From NCBI GenBank assembly GCA_024282035.1, contig JAMWZR010000016.1, positions 1 through 58,347 on the forward strand: a DNA stretch of 58,347 bases, given 5' to 3'. The notes under the pieces were generated by a model. It was not told where the DNA came from. It saw nothing but the letters and a program-made list of their open reading frames with translations, and ran no database searches. The position numbers and the translations under genes are program-made. Of the stretch, positions 8,758 to 19,249 are shown in pieces (the first letter of the stretch is position 1; each line of letters begins with the position of its first letter). The DNA comes from Nitrosomonas sp. (lineage in GTDB: Bacteria > Pseudomonadota > Gammaproteobacteria > Burkholderiales > Nitrosomonadaceae).

Positions 8758-9987
8758 ATGGTTTGCTTGCCTACCTTGAATAAGGATGTTGCAATCATCG
8801 GTGCAGGGGCAGCGGGGATGATGTGTGCAATAGAAGCAGGCAAGCGCAAGCGTCAAGTCATATTGCTGGATCATGCCCGTGTACTGGCGGAAAAAATTCG
8901 TATTTCCGGTGGTGGCCGCTGTAATTTCACCAATCGTCACACCAAGGCTGAAAATTATATTTCCAGCAATCCGCATTTTTGTCGTTCAGCTTTGGCGCGT
9001 TACACACCGCAGGATTTTATTGCCATGCTCGAGAAGCATGGCATTCGATATCATGAAAAAAAACTGGGGCAATTATTTTGCGATGACAGCGCCGAACAGA
9101 TTATCGGTATGCTCAGGGAAGAGTGCAGCATTGTAAGTATTCAATGGCAAATGCCGACACAAATCCTAGAAATTCAGCAGACTGGTCTCGATAAGGCAAA
9201 TCGGGAGCCTTCCAGCCGTTTCAAAGTGATTACCGAACGAAACATTATCAATACAAACTCACTGGTCATCGCCACTGGAGGATTGTCCATTCCGCAAATT
9301 GGTGCCAGCGCATTAGGTTATCGAATAGCCGAACAATTTTCGATTGCGCTTGTGCCCATGCGTCCTGCGCTGGTCAGTCTACAGTTTGCGGAGGATGATT
9401 TTGCGGTCTTTAAAGGGATGGCAGGTATTGCGATCGATGCTGAGATTCATCTGGGCAAGATTGCATTCAGGGAAAATTTATTATTTACCCATCGCGGTAT
9501 CAGCGGACCGGCCGTTTTGCAGATTTCTTCGTATTGGACACCGGGTGTACCGATACGAATCGACCTTCTTCCGGGACAACATGCAGTCGATATTTTTGCG
9601 CCGCAACGTCAAAGTTCGATGTTGTTGTCCAATGTTTTGGCACGTGTGCTGCCTCGCCGTTTTATACAGGCCTGGCTGGATTTGATGACTGCACGACTCG
9701 GCATCGCCATCAAACCCATGAACCAGTATCGCGAACGCGAATTACAGGCTATTGTAGATCAGTTACATCATTGGACGGTTAAACCGACTGGAACGGTGGG
9801 GTATCGAAAAGCAGAAGTTACGCTGGGTGGCGTCGATACGCGAGAACTTTCCTCTCAAACCATGGAATCAAAACGCATTCCCGGTTTATATTTTATTGGT
9901 GAAGTCGTTGATGTGACAGGGCAGTTGGGGGGATTCAATTTCCAATGGGCATGGTCTTCGGGGTATGCGGCAGGACAGGTGGTTTAA
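8758..9987 (+). CDS. BaiN/HI0933-family FAD-dependent oxidoreductase
   Basis: This 409-residue flavoprotein carries an N-terminal dinucleotide-binding motif GAGAAG at 15-20 and the family hallmark SGGGRCNFTN at 50-59. A C-terminal FAD-contact block, GLYFIGEVVDVTGQLGG, lies near 378-394. YhiN/HI0933/BaiN members are widespread, but their physiological substrate is mostly unknown. Its stop abuts the ATG of the matrixin-like gene, so the two are probably co-transcribed. Confidence 0.88.
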   Translation: MVCLPTLNKDVAIIGAGAAGMMCAIEAGKRKRQVILLDHARVLAEKIRISGGGRCNFTNRHTKAENYISSNPHFCRSALARYTPQDFIAMLEKHGIRYHEKKLGQLFCDDSAEQIIGMLREECSIVSIQWQMPTQILEIQQTGLDKANREPSSRFKVITERNIINTNSLVIATGGLSIPQIGASALGYRIAEQFSIALVPMRPALVSLQFAEDDFAVFKGMAGIAIDAEIHLGKIAFRENLLFTHRGISGPAVLQISSYWTPGVPIRIDLLPGQHAVDIFAPQRQSSMLLSNVLARVLPRRFIQAWLDLMTARLGIAIKPMNQYRERELQAIVDQLHHWTVKPTGTVGYRKAEVTLGGVDTRELSSQTMESKRIPGLYFIGEVVDVTGQLGGFNFQWAWSSGYAAGQVV

Positions 9988-11367
9988 ATGTCGAGTTTTT
10001 CATTCGCTGCTGGTGTAATGCGGTCGAGCATCGCCGCTATTTTGTTTCTGTTACCGAGTTTGCTCCAAAGCGGTGTATTTGAGTTTGCCGGTGAAATCCA
10101 TGGTGTCGATGTCATCACTCATCCAACCGGATACGATGGGACCGGGAACAAACTGATCGTGACGGTAGGCATTGCACCATCTTCCATTCATGCGGATCGC
10201 ATGGCGGTTGCGGTGCAGAATGCCATTCAAACATGGAATCAGCTTATCCCAACATTAGGTAATATCGTAACATCTGGAAATCGCATTCCAGTCGATCAGT
10301 TTGATTTTGAATCGGTAACATTGCATGAGCTAGGACATTGCATTGGATTGTCGCATCCCAATCTGGCCGTGGAATCAGGACTTACTGGTAATGACAAGAA
10401 CTACACTGCCTCCACCAAAGGTGCGAATCAAGTTTATGATCTCAATCCGGGTATCGATGGCATCATTGGGTCCAGTGACGACATTCGTGGCGATGATGTC
10501 AATTTGCACTGGTTTCCTAAAGGGGTGAACAATCCCTTCCTGATCCCTCAAACTGTAGATCAGTTAACCTATAGCCGTGATCTGGGCGATTTACCGGTGG
10601 TGGATCACTTCGCTGTCAATGCGGACCGCGATGTTTCAGAAATTTACCCTATCGAAAAGACGGAGGCCGTCATGCAGCAAGGCATATTGGCTGGGGAGTG
10701 GCGACGCACCCTGGCAGCCGATGATGTCGCCACCTTGCGATTGGGTATGAGCGGTATGGATCGAATTGCCGGAACAGCCGACGATTACACCGTTGAATTA
10801 CATTATGCCGGATTCACTGACAACGCCGATATTACCTTGGCTTTTGACGATAAAGTGACTTTCTCTGCCTGTGAAATTCAGGCCGATTTTCTGGGGGGAA
10901 ATCATAATCATCTGGCCATTCAGACCGGAAACATTTCATTCAACTCTAACTTCCCATGGTATTTTGAAACGGAGTTGCGCACACCGGAATCGACTCCGGC
11001 AGTAGCAATAAGGATCAACGACCAGACCTATGCACAGCAATTGCAACGGGGAGACACCGTGAAATTGAGCGTAACACTTGATCCGCATGACAAAAATGGA
11101 AACTTGTCAGATTACTGGGTAAAGGCTATGACTCCGTTTGGCACATTCTGGTTGAACGAAAATATGCAATTTGTTGCCAGCGAAGTGCCTATCAGGGCCT
11201 ATGGCGGTTCACTGGTGCATATCTCTGGATTATCTCTGTTCGAGGATGCAGCCGGTCAATTGCCTCCGGGACTTTATTCTGTATATTTTGCTGTTGATGA
11301 CAATATGGATGGAATATACGACGGTACTTTCAAAAGCTCTGCAATTTTTACAATTCAATCTTTCTGA
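9988..11367 (+). CDS. Secreted matrixin-like zinc metalloprotease
   Basis: The 459-residue product has a hydrophobic leader (about residues 11-28) and a zinc-binding motif HELGHCIGLSH at 113-123. This fits the HExxHxxGxxH pattern of metzincins of the matrixin type, with E114 as the catalytic base. Two D-rich segments, GIDGIIGSSDDIRGDD (about 153-168) and GMDRIAGTADD (about 255-265), look like calcium-binding repeats. The C-terminal half is an unassigned beta-rich region. The ATG at 9988 has a strong AGGACAGGTGG upstream; ATG 10018 is an alternative with a weaker site. It directly follows the flavoprotein gene. Substrate unknown. Confidence 0.75.
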   Translation: MSSFSFAAGVMRSSIAAILFLLPSLLQSGVFEFAGEIHGVDVITHPTGYDGTGNKLIVTVGIAPSSIHADRMAVAVQNAIQTWNQLIPTLGNIVTSGNRIPVDQFDFESVTLHELGHCIGLSHPNLAVESGLTGNDKNYTASTKGANQVYDLNPGIDGIIGSSDDIRGDDVNLHWFPKGVNNPFLIPQTVDQLTYSRDLGDLPVVDHFAVNADRDVSEIYPIEKTEAVMQQGILAGEWRRTLAADDVATLRLGMSGMDRIAGTADDYTVELHYAGFTDNADITLAFDDKVTFSACEIQADFLGGNHNHLAIQTGNISFNSNFPWYFETELRTPESTPAVAIRINDQTYAQQLQRGDTVKLSVTLDPHDKNGNLSDYWVKAMTPFGTFWLNENMQFVASEVPIRAYGGSLVHISGLSLFEDAAGQLPPGLYSVYFAVDDNMDGIYDGTFKSSAIFTIQSF

Positions 11368-11386
11368 ATTCATGGGTTTGTTCGTT

Positions 11387-11419
11387 AATCGGGCTTGATA
11401 ACGAGGTTGCCCGATTTTT
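11387..11419 (+). terminator. Intrinsic terminator after the matrixin-like gene
   Basis: AATCGGGC and GCCCGATT form an 8-bp stem around a 14-base loop and run into TTTTT. It separates the flavoprotein/protease pair from sucC. Confidence 0.75.
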
Positions 11420-11475
11420 GAACTGATTGCGCTATACTAGCCGGCATACCGATAAATAGTTGACGGGATGGCACT

Positions 11476-12669
11476 ATGAAAATTCACGAATACCAGGCTA
11501 AGGAAATCTTACGCAGTTTTGGGGTTATCACCCCACAGGGAATAGCTTGTTTCAATGCCGACGAAGCGGTAGCGGCAGCCAATAAAATGGGGGGTGATAC
11601 GTGGGTAGTCAAAGCGCAAATTTATGCCGGTGGGCGGGGTAAAGGTGGAGGAGTCAAGATTGCCCGATCATTGGATGACGTTCGGCAGCTAGCCGATGCC
11701 ATGCTCAATATGCGATTGATTACGCATCAAACCGGCCCGGAAGGGCAGTTGGTTCATCGGCTTTTCATCGAGGAGGGTGTATCGATCGGAAAGGAATATT
11801 ATGTGGGTATGGTGGTGGACCGTCGCCAGCAACGAGTATGTCTAATGGCCAGTTCGGAGGGAGGGATGGATATCGAACAGGTCGCCGCCGCAACCCCGGA
11901 TAAGATTCACAAAATCTATATCAATCCGATGGCAGGACTGCAGGCGGATGAAGCTGAGAACATGGCGCAGAAAATTGGCATTCCAGAATCCTGCTTGCCA
12001 CAAGCAGCAGCATTGATGCAAGCTTTGTATCAAGCCTTCGATGCCACCGATGCATCGCTTCTGGAAATCAATCCACTGGCCTTGACGACTCAGAATCAGG
12101 TGATTGCCTTGGACGCCAAGATGAATTTTGACGACAATGCCTTGTTTCGACATCCTGAAATCACTGCGCTCCGTGATCTCGACGAGGAAGATCCGGTGGA
12201 AATCGAGGCCAGCAAGCATGACTTGTCCTACATTGCATTGGATGGCAACATTGGATGTTTAGTGAACGGTGCCGGTTTGGCCATGGCAACGATGGACATC
12301 ATTAAGCTCTATGGCGGTAATCCGGCCAACTTTCTCGATGTCGGTGGCGGTGCGACTACCGAGAAGGTAACCGAGGCATTCAAACTAATGCTGCGAAACC
12401 CAAAATTGCAAGCCATTCTGGTCAATATCTTTGGCGGTATCATGAAGTGTGATGTCATCGCGCAAGGTGTAGTAGCTGCTGCTCGTGAAGTGATGCTGGC
12501 TGTGCCGCTGGTGGTGCGTCTTGAAGGCACGAATGTCGAAATTGGAAAGCAAATCCTTGTCGATTCGGGATTAACCATCATTTCGGCGGATAACATGGCG
12601 GATGCAGCCATGAAAGTGGTGACCGCTGCGCGAGCGCACTCGCACTCGACCGGTGCGACCAATCATTAA
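11476..12669 (+). CDS. sucC: Succinyl-CoA synthetase beta subunit
   Basis: This TCA-cycle subunit binds the nucleotide and CoA-activated succinate and works with SucD. The 397-residue product starts with the classical [12 protein letters not shown]. It has an ATP-grasp region ([18 protein letters not shown], about 44-61) and the C-terminal block [13 protein letters not shown]. The tail after the core is slightly longer than the usual 388 residues and is His/Ser-rich. sucD follows after 28 bases. A malate-CoA ligase (mtkA) is a close relative; the general housekeeping context favours sucC. Confidence 0.9.
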   Translation: MKIHEYQAKEILRSFGVITPQGIACFNADEAVAAANKMGGDTWVVKAQIYAGGRGKGGGVKIARSLDDVRQLADAMLNMRLITHQTGPEGQLVHRLFIEEGVSIGKEYYVGMVVDRRQQRVCLMASSEGGMDIEQVAAATPDKIHKIYINPMAGLQADEAENMAQKIGIPESCLPQAAALMQALYQAFDATDASLLEINPLALTTQNQVIALDAKMNFDDNALFRHPEITALRDLDEEDPVEIEASKHDLSYIALDGNIGCLVNGAGLAMATMDIIKLYGGNPANFLDVGGGATTEKVTEAFKLMLRNPKLQAILVNIFGGIMKCDVIAQGVVAAAREVMLAVPLVVRLEGTNVEIGKQILVDSGLTIISADNMADAAMKVVTAARAHSHSTGATNH

Positions 12670-12697
12670 ATGTGTATAGCGAAAAGGAAAAACATTC

Positions 12698-13573
12698 ATG
12701 TCCATTCTGATCGACCGTAATAGCCGTGTCATGACGCAAGGCATCACCGGGAAAACCGGGCAGTTTCATACGCGGATGTGTCGTGAATACGCAAACGGAA
12801 AATCCTGTTTTGTCGCGGGTGTCAATCCCCGTAAATCCGGAGAGGATTTTGAGGGTATTCCGGTATTTGCGACCGTTCAGGAGGCCAAACAACAAACCGG
12901 AGCCAATGTTTCTGTAATCTACGTACCGCCGGCATTTGCGGCCGCAGCGATTGATGAGGCCGTGGAAGCCGAGCTGGAACTGGTGATTTGTATCACTGAG
13001 GGTATTCCCGTGCGTGACATGATCCGAACGCGTTTCGCTATGCAGGGTAAAAAAACCCGCTTGATTGGACCGAATTGTCCTGGAATTATTACACCGGATG
13101 AAATCAAGATTGGCATCATGCCGGGTTATATTCACAAGAAGGGACGTATTGGCGTCGTATCGCGCTCCGGTACGCTGACTTATGAAGCTGTGGCACAGTT
13201 GATGGAATTGGGGCTGGGGCAATCCACCTGTATCGGTATCGGCGGCGATCCGGTCAATGGTCTGAAACATCGCGATGTCTTGCAATTATTCAATGAAGAT
13301 GACGAAACCGACGCGGTGCTGATGGTTGGGGAGATTGGTGGCAGTGACGAGGAGGATTGTGCACGCTGGGTAAAAGATAATATGCAGAAACCGGTAGTCG
13401 GGTTCATTGCCGGTGTGACGGCGCCACCCGGAAAACGAATGGGGCATGCTGGTGCGATTATTTCCGGTGGAAAAGGAACAGCTCAGGAGAAACTGGAGGT
13501 CATGGAATCTTGCGGCATCAAAATCACGCGCAATCCTGCTGAAATGGGTAAATTGCTGCGGTCGGTTCTGTAA
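12698..13573 (+). CDS. sucD: Succinyl-CoA synthetase alpha subunit
   Basis: This subunit binds CoA and carries the phosphohistidine intermediate. The 291-residue product has the Rossmann-type [11 protein letters not shown] near 15-25, the GPNCPG motif at 124-129, and the phosphorylated His H250 in [10 protein letters not shown]. It is directly downstream of sucC with an AAGGAAA ribosome site, forming one operon. Confidence 0.93.
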   Translation: MSILIDRNSRVMTQGITGKTGQFHTRMCREYANGKSCFVAGVNPRKSGEDFEGIPVFATVQEAKQQTGANVSVIYVPPAFAAAAIDEAVEAELELVICITEGIPVRDMIRTRFAMQGKKTRLIGPNCPGIITPDEIKIGIMPGYIHKKGRIGVVSRSGTLTYEAVAQLMELGLGQSTCIGIGGDPVNGLKHRDVLQLFNEDDETDAVLMVGEIGGSDEEDCARWVKDNMQKPVVGFIAGVTAPPGKRMGHAGAIISGGKGTAQEKLEVMESCGIKITRNPAEMGKLLRSVL

Positions 13574-13581
13574 TTAGGACT

Positions 13582-13917
13582 ATGAGTATGCACAATTTTT
13601 TATTTATTGGTCTGGCAAGTGCCATTATGCTGGTTTCGGCATGTAGTAGTACATCACAAAAACCGGTTTCATCTCCAGTACCTTCATCCTTGCCTGCTAA
13701 GAAACCGCAGCGTCCTGCCGGACCTTTGCCTGAAAGCGCCAAACCCAAATACAACCTCACCGGATACCCGGTCAATACACAGCAAGGTTATATCGATGGC
13801 TGCGAAACTGCAAAAAGAACAAGCTGGGCCTTCAAGGATCTGAATCGCTATGACAAGGATGATCAGTATCGCATGGGATGGGATGATGGTTTTGCCATAT
13901 GCAAGATGAAAAAATAA
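13582..13917 (+). CDS. Small lipoprotein with conserved Cys/aromatic tail
   Basis: This 111-residue predicted lipoprotein has a lipobox LVSAC ending at C21. A Ser/Pro-rich linker follows. The C-terminal motif GYIDGCETAK and MGWDDGFAICK carries two cysteines that could pair. I do not know a function. It lies eight bases after sucD, and its end overlaps the start of dacB by 19 bases, so all three may be co-transcribed. Confidence 0.7.
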   Translation: MSMHNFLFIGLASAIMLVSACSSTSQKPVSSPVPSSLPAKKPQRPAGPLPESAKPKYNLTGYPVNTQQGYIDGCETAKRTSWAFKDLNRYDKDDQYRMGWDDGFAICKMKK

Positions 13918-15383
13918 TACCAATATCTTGCTATAAAAGCAGTAACCAACTGCTGCAATCTGTTGTCTTGTTTGTATTCTTCTGGTTCTGTGTTTTTCCC
14001 ATTTCTGCTGTTGAACTGCCTCCGATCGTCAAACAAAAACTGCAGCAGTCTGGCATTCCAGAGTCGGCCATGGGTGTATTCGTCCAAGAAATTGGAGCCT
14101 TCAAACCCTTACTTGCGATCAATGCCGATGCAGCGATGAATCCTGCTTCGGTAATGAAATTACTGACCACATTTGCCGGGCTGGAACTGCTCGGACCAGC
14201 TCATACCTGGTCGACTTCGGTATATGCCCAGGGAGCGCTCGCGGATGGTATTCTGCAAGGTGATCTGGTGATCAAGGGGTATGGTGATCCAAGGCTCGAT
14301 CTGGAAAATTTCTGGTTGTTGATTCATCACTTGCGGCAAACGGGCTTGCATGAAATCAGGGGAAACCTGATTCTGGATCACAGCCATTACGATATTCCTG
14401 GCGATGATCCCGGAACGTTTGATGGGCAACCCTATCGAACCTACAACGTGATTCCCGAAGCCTTGCTGGTTAATTATCGCACTTCGACACTCCATCTGTT
14501 TCCGCAACCCGAGAAAAATACAGTGAGTGTGGTTGTCGACCCTCTGCCTCAATCACTACGCATCATCAATGATCTGAAACTGACGCATGGTGTTTGTGGA
14601 GATTGGCAGAACTCGCTTGTTATTGATGTCCATGCTGATGAACAGCTTTCAAATGATTTCACGGTATCCCTGCGAGGCAATTTTTCCAAACAATGTGGAA
14701 AACAGTCTTATATGCTGAGCCTGCAGGACAGCACTCGATACACCCGGGATTTATTTAGACGCCTATGGACACAACAAGGGGGATCGTTTCATGGAGACGC
14801 TGTATTGGGAAGCGTTTCAGCCGCATCCATACCGTTGTTGAATCACCAATCCCCACCACTGGCTGATGTCGTGCGCGGAATCAATAAATTCAGTAATAAT
14901 ATCGCGGCGCGTCAATTGTACCTGGCACTGGGGGTAGGAAAAAATCCGCCACCACATTCTTCAGCTACGCTCGATAGATCGGATCACGCCCTAAAGCAGT
15001 GGTTGACTGCAAAGCAGCTACGTTTTCCGGAATTGATCATCGAAAATGGGTCGGGATTATCACGCAAGGAACAAATCAGCGCCGGTCACATGGGGCAGTT
15101 ATTGCTGGCTGCTTATGCCAGTCCGGTTATGCCTGAGTTTGTATCCTCGCTCCCCATTGCCGGAGTGGATGGGACACTGAAAAATCGTTTTGGCGAAACG
15201 CCTATCAAAGGTATGGCTCATCTTAAAACCGGCGCGCTGAATAATGTGCGTGCCTTGGCAGGCTATCTTTTGGATAAAAAAAAACGGCGTATCGTTATCG
15301 TTTTTTTTGTTAATCATGAACATGCCAATCAAGCCCGGGAAGCCATGGATAGACTGGTACACTGGGTTTACGATCGTCATTGA
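13899..15383 (+). CDS. dacB: D-Ala-D-Ala carboxypeptidase/endopeptidase (PBP4)
   Basis: This periplasmic class C penicillin-binding protein trims or cleaves peptidoglycan cross-links. The 494-residue product has a hydrophobic leader at about 19-37. All three active-site motifs are visible: SVMK at 84-87, SNN at 332-334 and KTG at 443-445. The large insert between motifs 1 and 2 is typical of PBP4. The ATG at 13899 overlaps the upstream lipoprotein gene; a later start closer to the leader is possible. Confidence 0.92.
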   Translation: MQDEKIIPISCYKSSNQLLQSVVLFVFFWFCVFPISAVELPPIVKQKLQQSGIPESAMGVFVQEIGAFKPLLAINADAAMNPASVMKLLTTFAGLELLGPAHTWSTSVYAQGALADGILQGDLVIKGYGDPRLDLENFWLLIHHLRQTGLHEIRGNLILDHSHYDIPGDDPGTFDGQPYRTYNVIPEALLVNYRTSTLHLFPQPEKNTVSVVVDPLPQSLRIINDLKLTHGVCGDWQNSLVIDVHADEQLSNDFTVSLRGNFSKQCGKQSYMLSLQDSTRYTRDLFRRLWTQQGGSFHGDAVLGSVSAASIPLLNHQSPPLADVVRGINKFSNNIAARQLYLALGVGKNPPPHSSATLDRSDHALKQWLTAKQLRFPELIIENGSGLSRKEQISAGHMGQLLLAAYASPVMPEFVSSLPIAGVDGTLKNRFGETPIKGMAHLKTGALNNVRALAGYLLDKKKRRIVIVFFVNHEHANQAREAMDRLVHWVYDRH

Positions 15384-15510
15384 TCAATTCCATGCTGCTA
15401 ACAAGACTATTGATTCTGGGTGTTAGTCAGGGTAGAGTGCCAACTCAAGGTAGATGATCTATTTTGAAGTCAGGTGATTTCCTTCAACCCTAAATTGAGG
15501 AGTAAATAAC

Positions 15511-16101
15511 ATGCTGAATGAATATAAATCACTTGCTGCACAGCATTTGACAGGCACCGTACACATCTCCAAACCCACATCTTCCATGTCAGTTACGTTT
15601 GATTCTCCAGCGATGGAAGTCATGACCGATTTGCGTAAAATACAGGCTGCCGTGATTACACCAGAAGTTACAATGGAAATCGCCAACACCTATATGATGC
15701 AACGTGGCATTCGCACCTTACTGGTTTTGCATGGTGATGATTCATTGGCTGGAATCATCACTGCAACCGATATTCTGGGTGAAAAGCCGATGCGATTTAT
15801 TCAGGAAAGGGGGGTCAGGCATAATGAGATTCTGGTCATGGATATCATGACGCCATTTGAAAAGCTTGAGGCTATATCGCTGGCTGAAGTCATGCATGCT
15901 AGGGTGGGCAACATCGTATCGAGTTTACGAGACAGCGGACGTCTGCATGCCTTGGTAATTGATGATCAAATATTCAATCAACCGAGAATTTGTGGAATTT
16001 TTTCCTGGACCCAGATCGAGAAACAGCTGGGTACCGTAATTACTCCTACCAATGCTGCCACGAGTTTTGCCGAAATAGAGTCGGCACTGATCGCAAGTTA
16101 A
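15511..16101 (+). CDS. CBS-domain protein
   Basis: This 196-residue cytoplasmic protein consists mainly of a CBS pair (about residues 45-105 and 108-185). LLVLHGDDSLAGIITATDI closes the first CBS and VMDIMTPFEKLEAIS opens the second. CBS modules bind adenine nucleotides and act as energy sensors. There is no attached enzyme domain, so the partner is unknown. A good ribosome site, GAGGAG, precedes the ATG. Confidence 0.8.
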   Translation: MLNEYKSLAAQHLTGTVHISKPTSSMSVTFDSPAMEVMTDLRKIQAAVITPEVTMEIANTYMMQRGIRTLLVLHGDDSLAGIITATDILGEKPMRFIQERGVRHNEILVMDIMTPFEKLEAISLAEVMHARVGNIVSSLRDSGRLHALVIDDQIFNQPRICGIFSWTQIEKQLGTVITPTNAATSFAEIESALIAS

Positions 16102-16114
16102 TGAGACATCGAAG

Positions 16115-16147
16115 CCAGAGTAAACGAAGCCATTTACTCTGGTTGTT
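16115..16147 (+). terminator. Intrinsic terminator after the CBS gene
   Basis: CCAGAGTAAA and TTTACTCTGG form a perfect 10-bp stem with an 8-base loop followed by TTGTTTT. It lies between the convergent CBS gene and trpE. Confidence 0.8.
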
Positions 16148-17626
16148 TTAGAAATTAATTTTACTGTCTAATCCGGATTCGGCCATTTCAGCAGCACGGA
16201 TCACCGCCTTTGCCTTGTTTTGTGTTTCAATCCATTCGTTCTGAGGAACGGAGTCGGCGACGATACCAGCACCGGCTTGTATGTGCAACAAACCATCTTT
16301 GATTACACCAGTACGAATGGCAATAGCCAAGTCCATGTCTCCATTGAATCCCAGATAGCCTACAGCACCCGCATAAATTCCGCGTTTTGATACTTCCAGT
16401 TCGTCAATGATTTCCATTGCACGAACCTTGGGTGCACCACTGACCGTGCCGGCCGGAAATGTCGCCCGCAGTACATCGATAGCCGAGAGCTGAGGTTTTA
16501 ATTGACCTTCGACATTGGACACGATGTGCATCACATGAGAATAATTTTCGATTTTCATCTTTTCAGTCACTTTAACCGATCCGGTCTGAGCAATGCGGCC
16601 AATGTCGTTTCTACCCAAATCCATCAGCATCACATGCTCGGCGATTTCTTTGGGATCGGCCAGGAGATCAGTAGCCAGCTCCGCATCTTGCTGTGGATTC
16701 TGACCACGAGGCCGGGTTCCGGCGATCGGTCGGACGGTTACCGTATTGTTTTCCAGACGTACCAAAATTTCGGGTGAGGCACCTACGATATGAAAATCGC
16801 CTAAATCATAATAAAACATGTAGGGTGACGGATTGAGGCTACGCAGTGCGCGATATAGCGCCAATGGAGAAGCACTAAAAGGCTTGCTGGTACGCTGCGA
16901 CAATACCACTTGCATGATGTCGCCATCGTAAATGTATTGTTTGGCTTTTTCTACTGCGGCTTTGAATTCGGCTTCCGGAAATTCAGATAAGGCCACGGTA
17001 TTCACAGTGGATTGCGCCTTCGGAATATGTACGGTCTGTCGTAATTGATCCAGCAAGATTTTGAGTCGGTTACGAGCTGTTGCATAAGCGTGCTCTTTGT
17101 TTGGATCAGCATAAACAATCAGGTAAAGCTTGCCGGAGAGATTATCCACGACGGCCAGTTCTTCCGACAGCAATAGCAGAATATCGGGGGTATTCAATGT
17201 GTCGGGTTTGGCCTGATTGCGTAAGCGACTTTCGATGTAGCGAACCGTGTCGTAAGCAAAATAACCTGCAAGACCGCCACAGAATCGAGATAGTCCGGCA
17301 GGACAGGGCGCAACCTTGAACTGTTCCAGAAAAGTTTGTATAAAAGCTAATGGATCATCGGAAGTGATGGTCTCGACTTGATCCGGAGTAATCGTTGTGA
17401 TTTTGTCATCGCGAACTTCGATGCGGCTAGCTGCCGGTAAACCTATATAAGAGAATCGACCGAAGCGCTCACCACCCAGTACCGATTCCAGTAAATAGGA
17501 AAATGGCTGGTTAGCCAGTTTCAAATAGATCGACAATGGTGTATCCAGATCAGCAAACGTTTCCAGTATGACTGGGATGCGATTGAATCCTTGTTGGGCT
17601 AATTGCTCGAATTCTGCTTCGGTCAT
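16148..17626 (-). CDS. trpE: Anthranilate synthase component I
   Basis: TrpE makes anthranilate from chorismate with ammonia or glutamine delivered by TrpG. The 492-residue product shows the tryptophan feedback-site LLES near residue 45. The catalytic blocks are [18 protein letters not shown] and [17 protein letters not shown]. It is third in the minus-strand order rpe-gph-trpE with 9 bases to gph, an arrangement common in Betaproteobacteria. trpG does not follow it here; the next gene is convergent. Confidence 0.96.
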   Translation of the reverse strand: MTEAEFEQLAQQGFNRIPVILETFADLDTPLSIYLKLANQPFSYLLESVLGGERFGRFSYIGLPAASRIEVRDDKITTITPDQVETITSDDPLAFIQTFLEQFKVAPCPAGLSRFCGGLAGYFAYDTVRYIESRLRNQAKPDTLNTPDILLLLSEELAVVDNLSGKLYLIVYADPNKEHAYATARNRLKILLDQLRQTVHIPKAQSTVNTVALSEFPEAEFKAAVEKAKQYIYDGDIMQVVLSQRTSKPFSASPLALYRALRSLNPSPYMFYYDLGDFHIVGASPEILVRLENNTVTVRPIAGTRPRGQNPQQDAELATDLLADPKEIAEHVMLMDLGRNDIGRIAQTGSVKVTEKMKIENYSHVMHIVSNVEGQLKPQLSAIDVLRATFPAGTVSGAPKVRAMEIIDELEVSKRGIYAGAVGYLGFNGDMDLAIAIRTGVIKDGLLHIQAGAGIVADSVPQNEWIETQNKAKAVIRAAEMAESGLDSKINF

Positions 17627-17635
17627 GATGTCAGT

Positions 17636-18361
17636 TTAAGGCAGGGCGATCCGATGGGTTGCTTCCAGCAAAGACTCTACAATGGCATCGCAATCCAGTT
17701 CATAGACATTACGCCCTTCATTATAGCCGTAGGGAACACAAAACACATGACATCCAGCTGCTCGGGCAGCTATGGCATCATTCAGAGAGTCCCCGATCAG
17801 AAGTGCCTGCTGCGGTGCTGTCTGGAAATATTGACAGATATGGGTTAGCGGCATCGGATCAGGCTTTTTTTTCGGTAGACTGTCGCCGGATAAGATGATC
17901 TCGAATTTGTCGTATAAACCGGTAGAACGCAACAATGGTAATGTAAATGCTTCTGCTTTGTTGGTGATGCATGCCAGTTTGAAACCTATTTTTTGCATGG
18001 CCTGAATACCCTCGAGTACACCTGGATAGGGTCGAGTATGGACACTTAGATTATTGGCATAATGGTGTTCGTAGATCGGTAATGCTTTGGCGAATAGTGC
18101 GGCATCGGGTTCACCATCGAGTTGGCCGGTCAATGTTCGTTGGACTAATTTATGTATCCCTTTGCCAATATAGGATCGGATGGTTGAAGAGGGCTGTTCG
18201 GACATGCCGAGCTCCTTCAACATCAGATTTGCAGCCAGTGCCAGATCTTCGGCGGTATCCAGCAATGTACCGTCGAGATCAATCATGATCACTTTGATGG
18301 CTAAAGGAGATTCCGAATTGCTGCCTGAAGTGGAAGCAAGATGCGAAAAACTAGAATTCAT
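17636..18361 (-). CDS. gph: Phosphoglycolate phosphatase
   Basis: This HAD hydrolase removes phosphate from 2-phosphoglycolate, formed by DNA repair and by RuBisCO oxygenation. The 241-residue product has the nucleophile motif DLDGTLLDT at 28-36 and later IGDSLNDAIAARAAGC. The first 22 residues are a Ser-rich extension beyond the family start, so translation may begin nearer residue 26. It is co-transcribed with rpe and trpE, and phosphoglycolate removal suits an autotroph. Confidence 0.92.
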   Translation of the reverse strand: MNSSFSHLASTSGSNSESPLAIKVIMIDLDGTLLDTAEDLALAANLMLKELGMSEQPSSTIRSYIGKGIHKLVQRTLTGQLDGEPDAALFAKALPIYEHHYANNLSVHTRPYPGVLEGIQAMQKIGFKLACITNKAEAFTLPLLRSTGLYDKFEIILSGDSLPKKKPDPMPLTHICQYFQTAPQQALLIGDSLNDAIAARAAGCHVFCVPYGYNEGRNVYELDCDAIVESLLEATHRIALP

Positions 18362-18404
18362 TTATTCAAAGAAAAAATTTAATAGGATAACGGTAACATC
18401 AATA

Positions 18405-19085
18405 TTAGATAACCGTTGCCAATTCAGCACGGAATGCAGCCACGATAGTGTCGTATCGATGTGGATCGGTATCATTTCCAGCTTGATAGATTGCTGATCC
18501 GGCGACGAAGGTATCCGCTCCGGCTCTGGCAATCTCTGCGATATTGTCTACCTTAACACCACCGTCGATTTCCAACAGGATGTCTTTCCCGCTTGCATCG
18601 ATGAGCTGTCTCACGGCACGGAGTTTGTTCAGGGCCTCAGGTATGAATTTCTGTCCTCCAAATCCCGGATTGACGGACATGATTAGCACCAGATCAAGTT
18701 TGTCGAGCACGTGATCGAGATAAGATAGCGGTGTGGCGGGATTGAAAACGAGACCGGCTTTGCAGCCTTGCTCTTTGATCAATCCAATGGTGCGATCGAT
18801 ATGTCTGGATGCTTCAGGGTGAAAAGAAATGATATTGGCTCCAGCCTTGGCGAAATCCGGAATGATTCGATCCACTGGTTCGACCATCAAATGAACATCG
18901 ATGATGGCATCGGTAACAGGTCGAATCGCTTCGCAAACGAGAGGGCCGATTGTCAGATTAGGGACATAGTGATTGTCCATGACATCAAAGTGAACAATAT
19001 CAGCGCCTGAATCTATGACGGCTTTGACTTCTTCACCGAGCTTGGCGAAATTGGCAGAAAGTATGCTGGGTGCTATGCGAAACAT
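18405..19085 (-). CDS. rpe: Ribulose-phosphate 3-epimerase
   Basis: This TIM-barrel enzyme interconverts ribulose-5-phosphate and xylulose-5-phosphate in the pentose phosphate and Calvin cycles. The 226-residue product has APSILSANF at the N-terminus, the catalytic [17 protein letters not shown] near 33-49, [12 protein letters not shown] in the middle and EIDGGV near 173-178. It is the first gene of the rpe-gph-trpE operon. Confidence 0.96.
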   Translation of the reverse strand: MFRIAPSILSANFAKLGEEVKAVIDSGADIVHFDVMDNHYVPNLTIGPLVCEAIRPVTDAIIDVHLMVEPVDRIIPDFAKAGANIISFHPEASRHIDRTIGLIKEQGCKAGLVFNPATPLSYLDHVLDKLDLVLIMSVNPGFGGQKFIPEALNKLRAVRQLIDASGKDILLEIDGGVKVDNIAEIARAGADTFVAGSAIYQAGNDTDPHRYDTIVAAFRAELATVI

Positions 19086-19249
19086 GAAAAACCTCTTTTT
19101 CTTCTAATAATAAAGTCGCTATTTTAACCGCAAATCATGGTATTCGCGCGTAAAAAGAAGCAAACATTGATAAATAAATTCTCCTAACAGGTACGCTTTT
19201 TTATTTTTTCTTGATACAGTATTTAAATAGTTAATACGAGTTAAATTGA

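Noticed and set aside
12578-13285. 235-codon minus-strand ORF
   Set aside because: Antisense to sucC/sucD; no signature or ribosome site.
11476-13573. Malate-CoA ligase (mtkAB) instead of sucCD
   Set aside because: Related family, but no serine-cycle genes are nearby and the N-terminal and phosphohistidine motifs fit sucCD.
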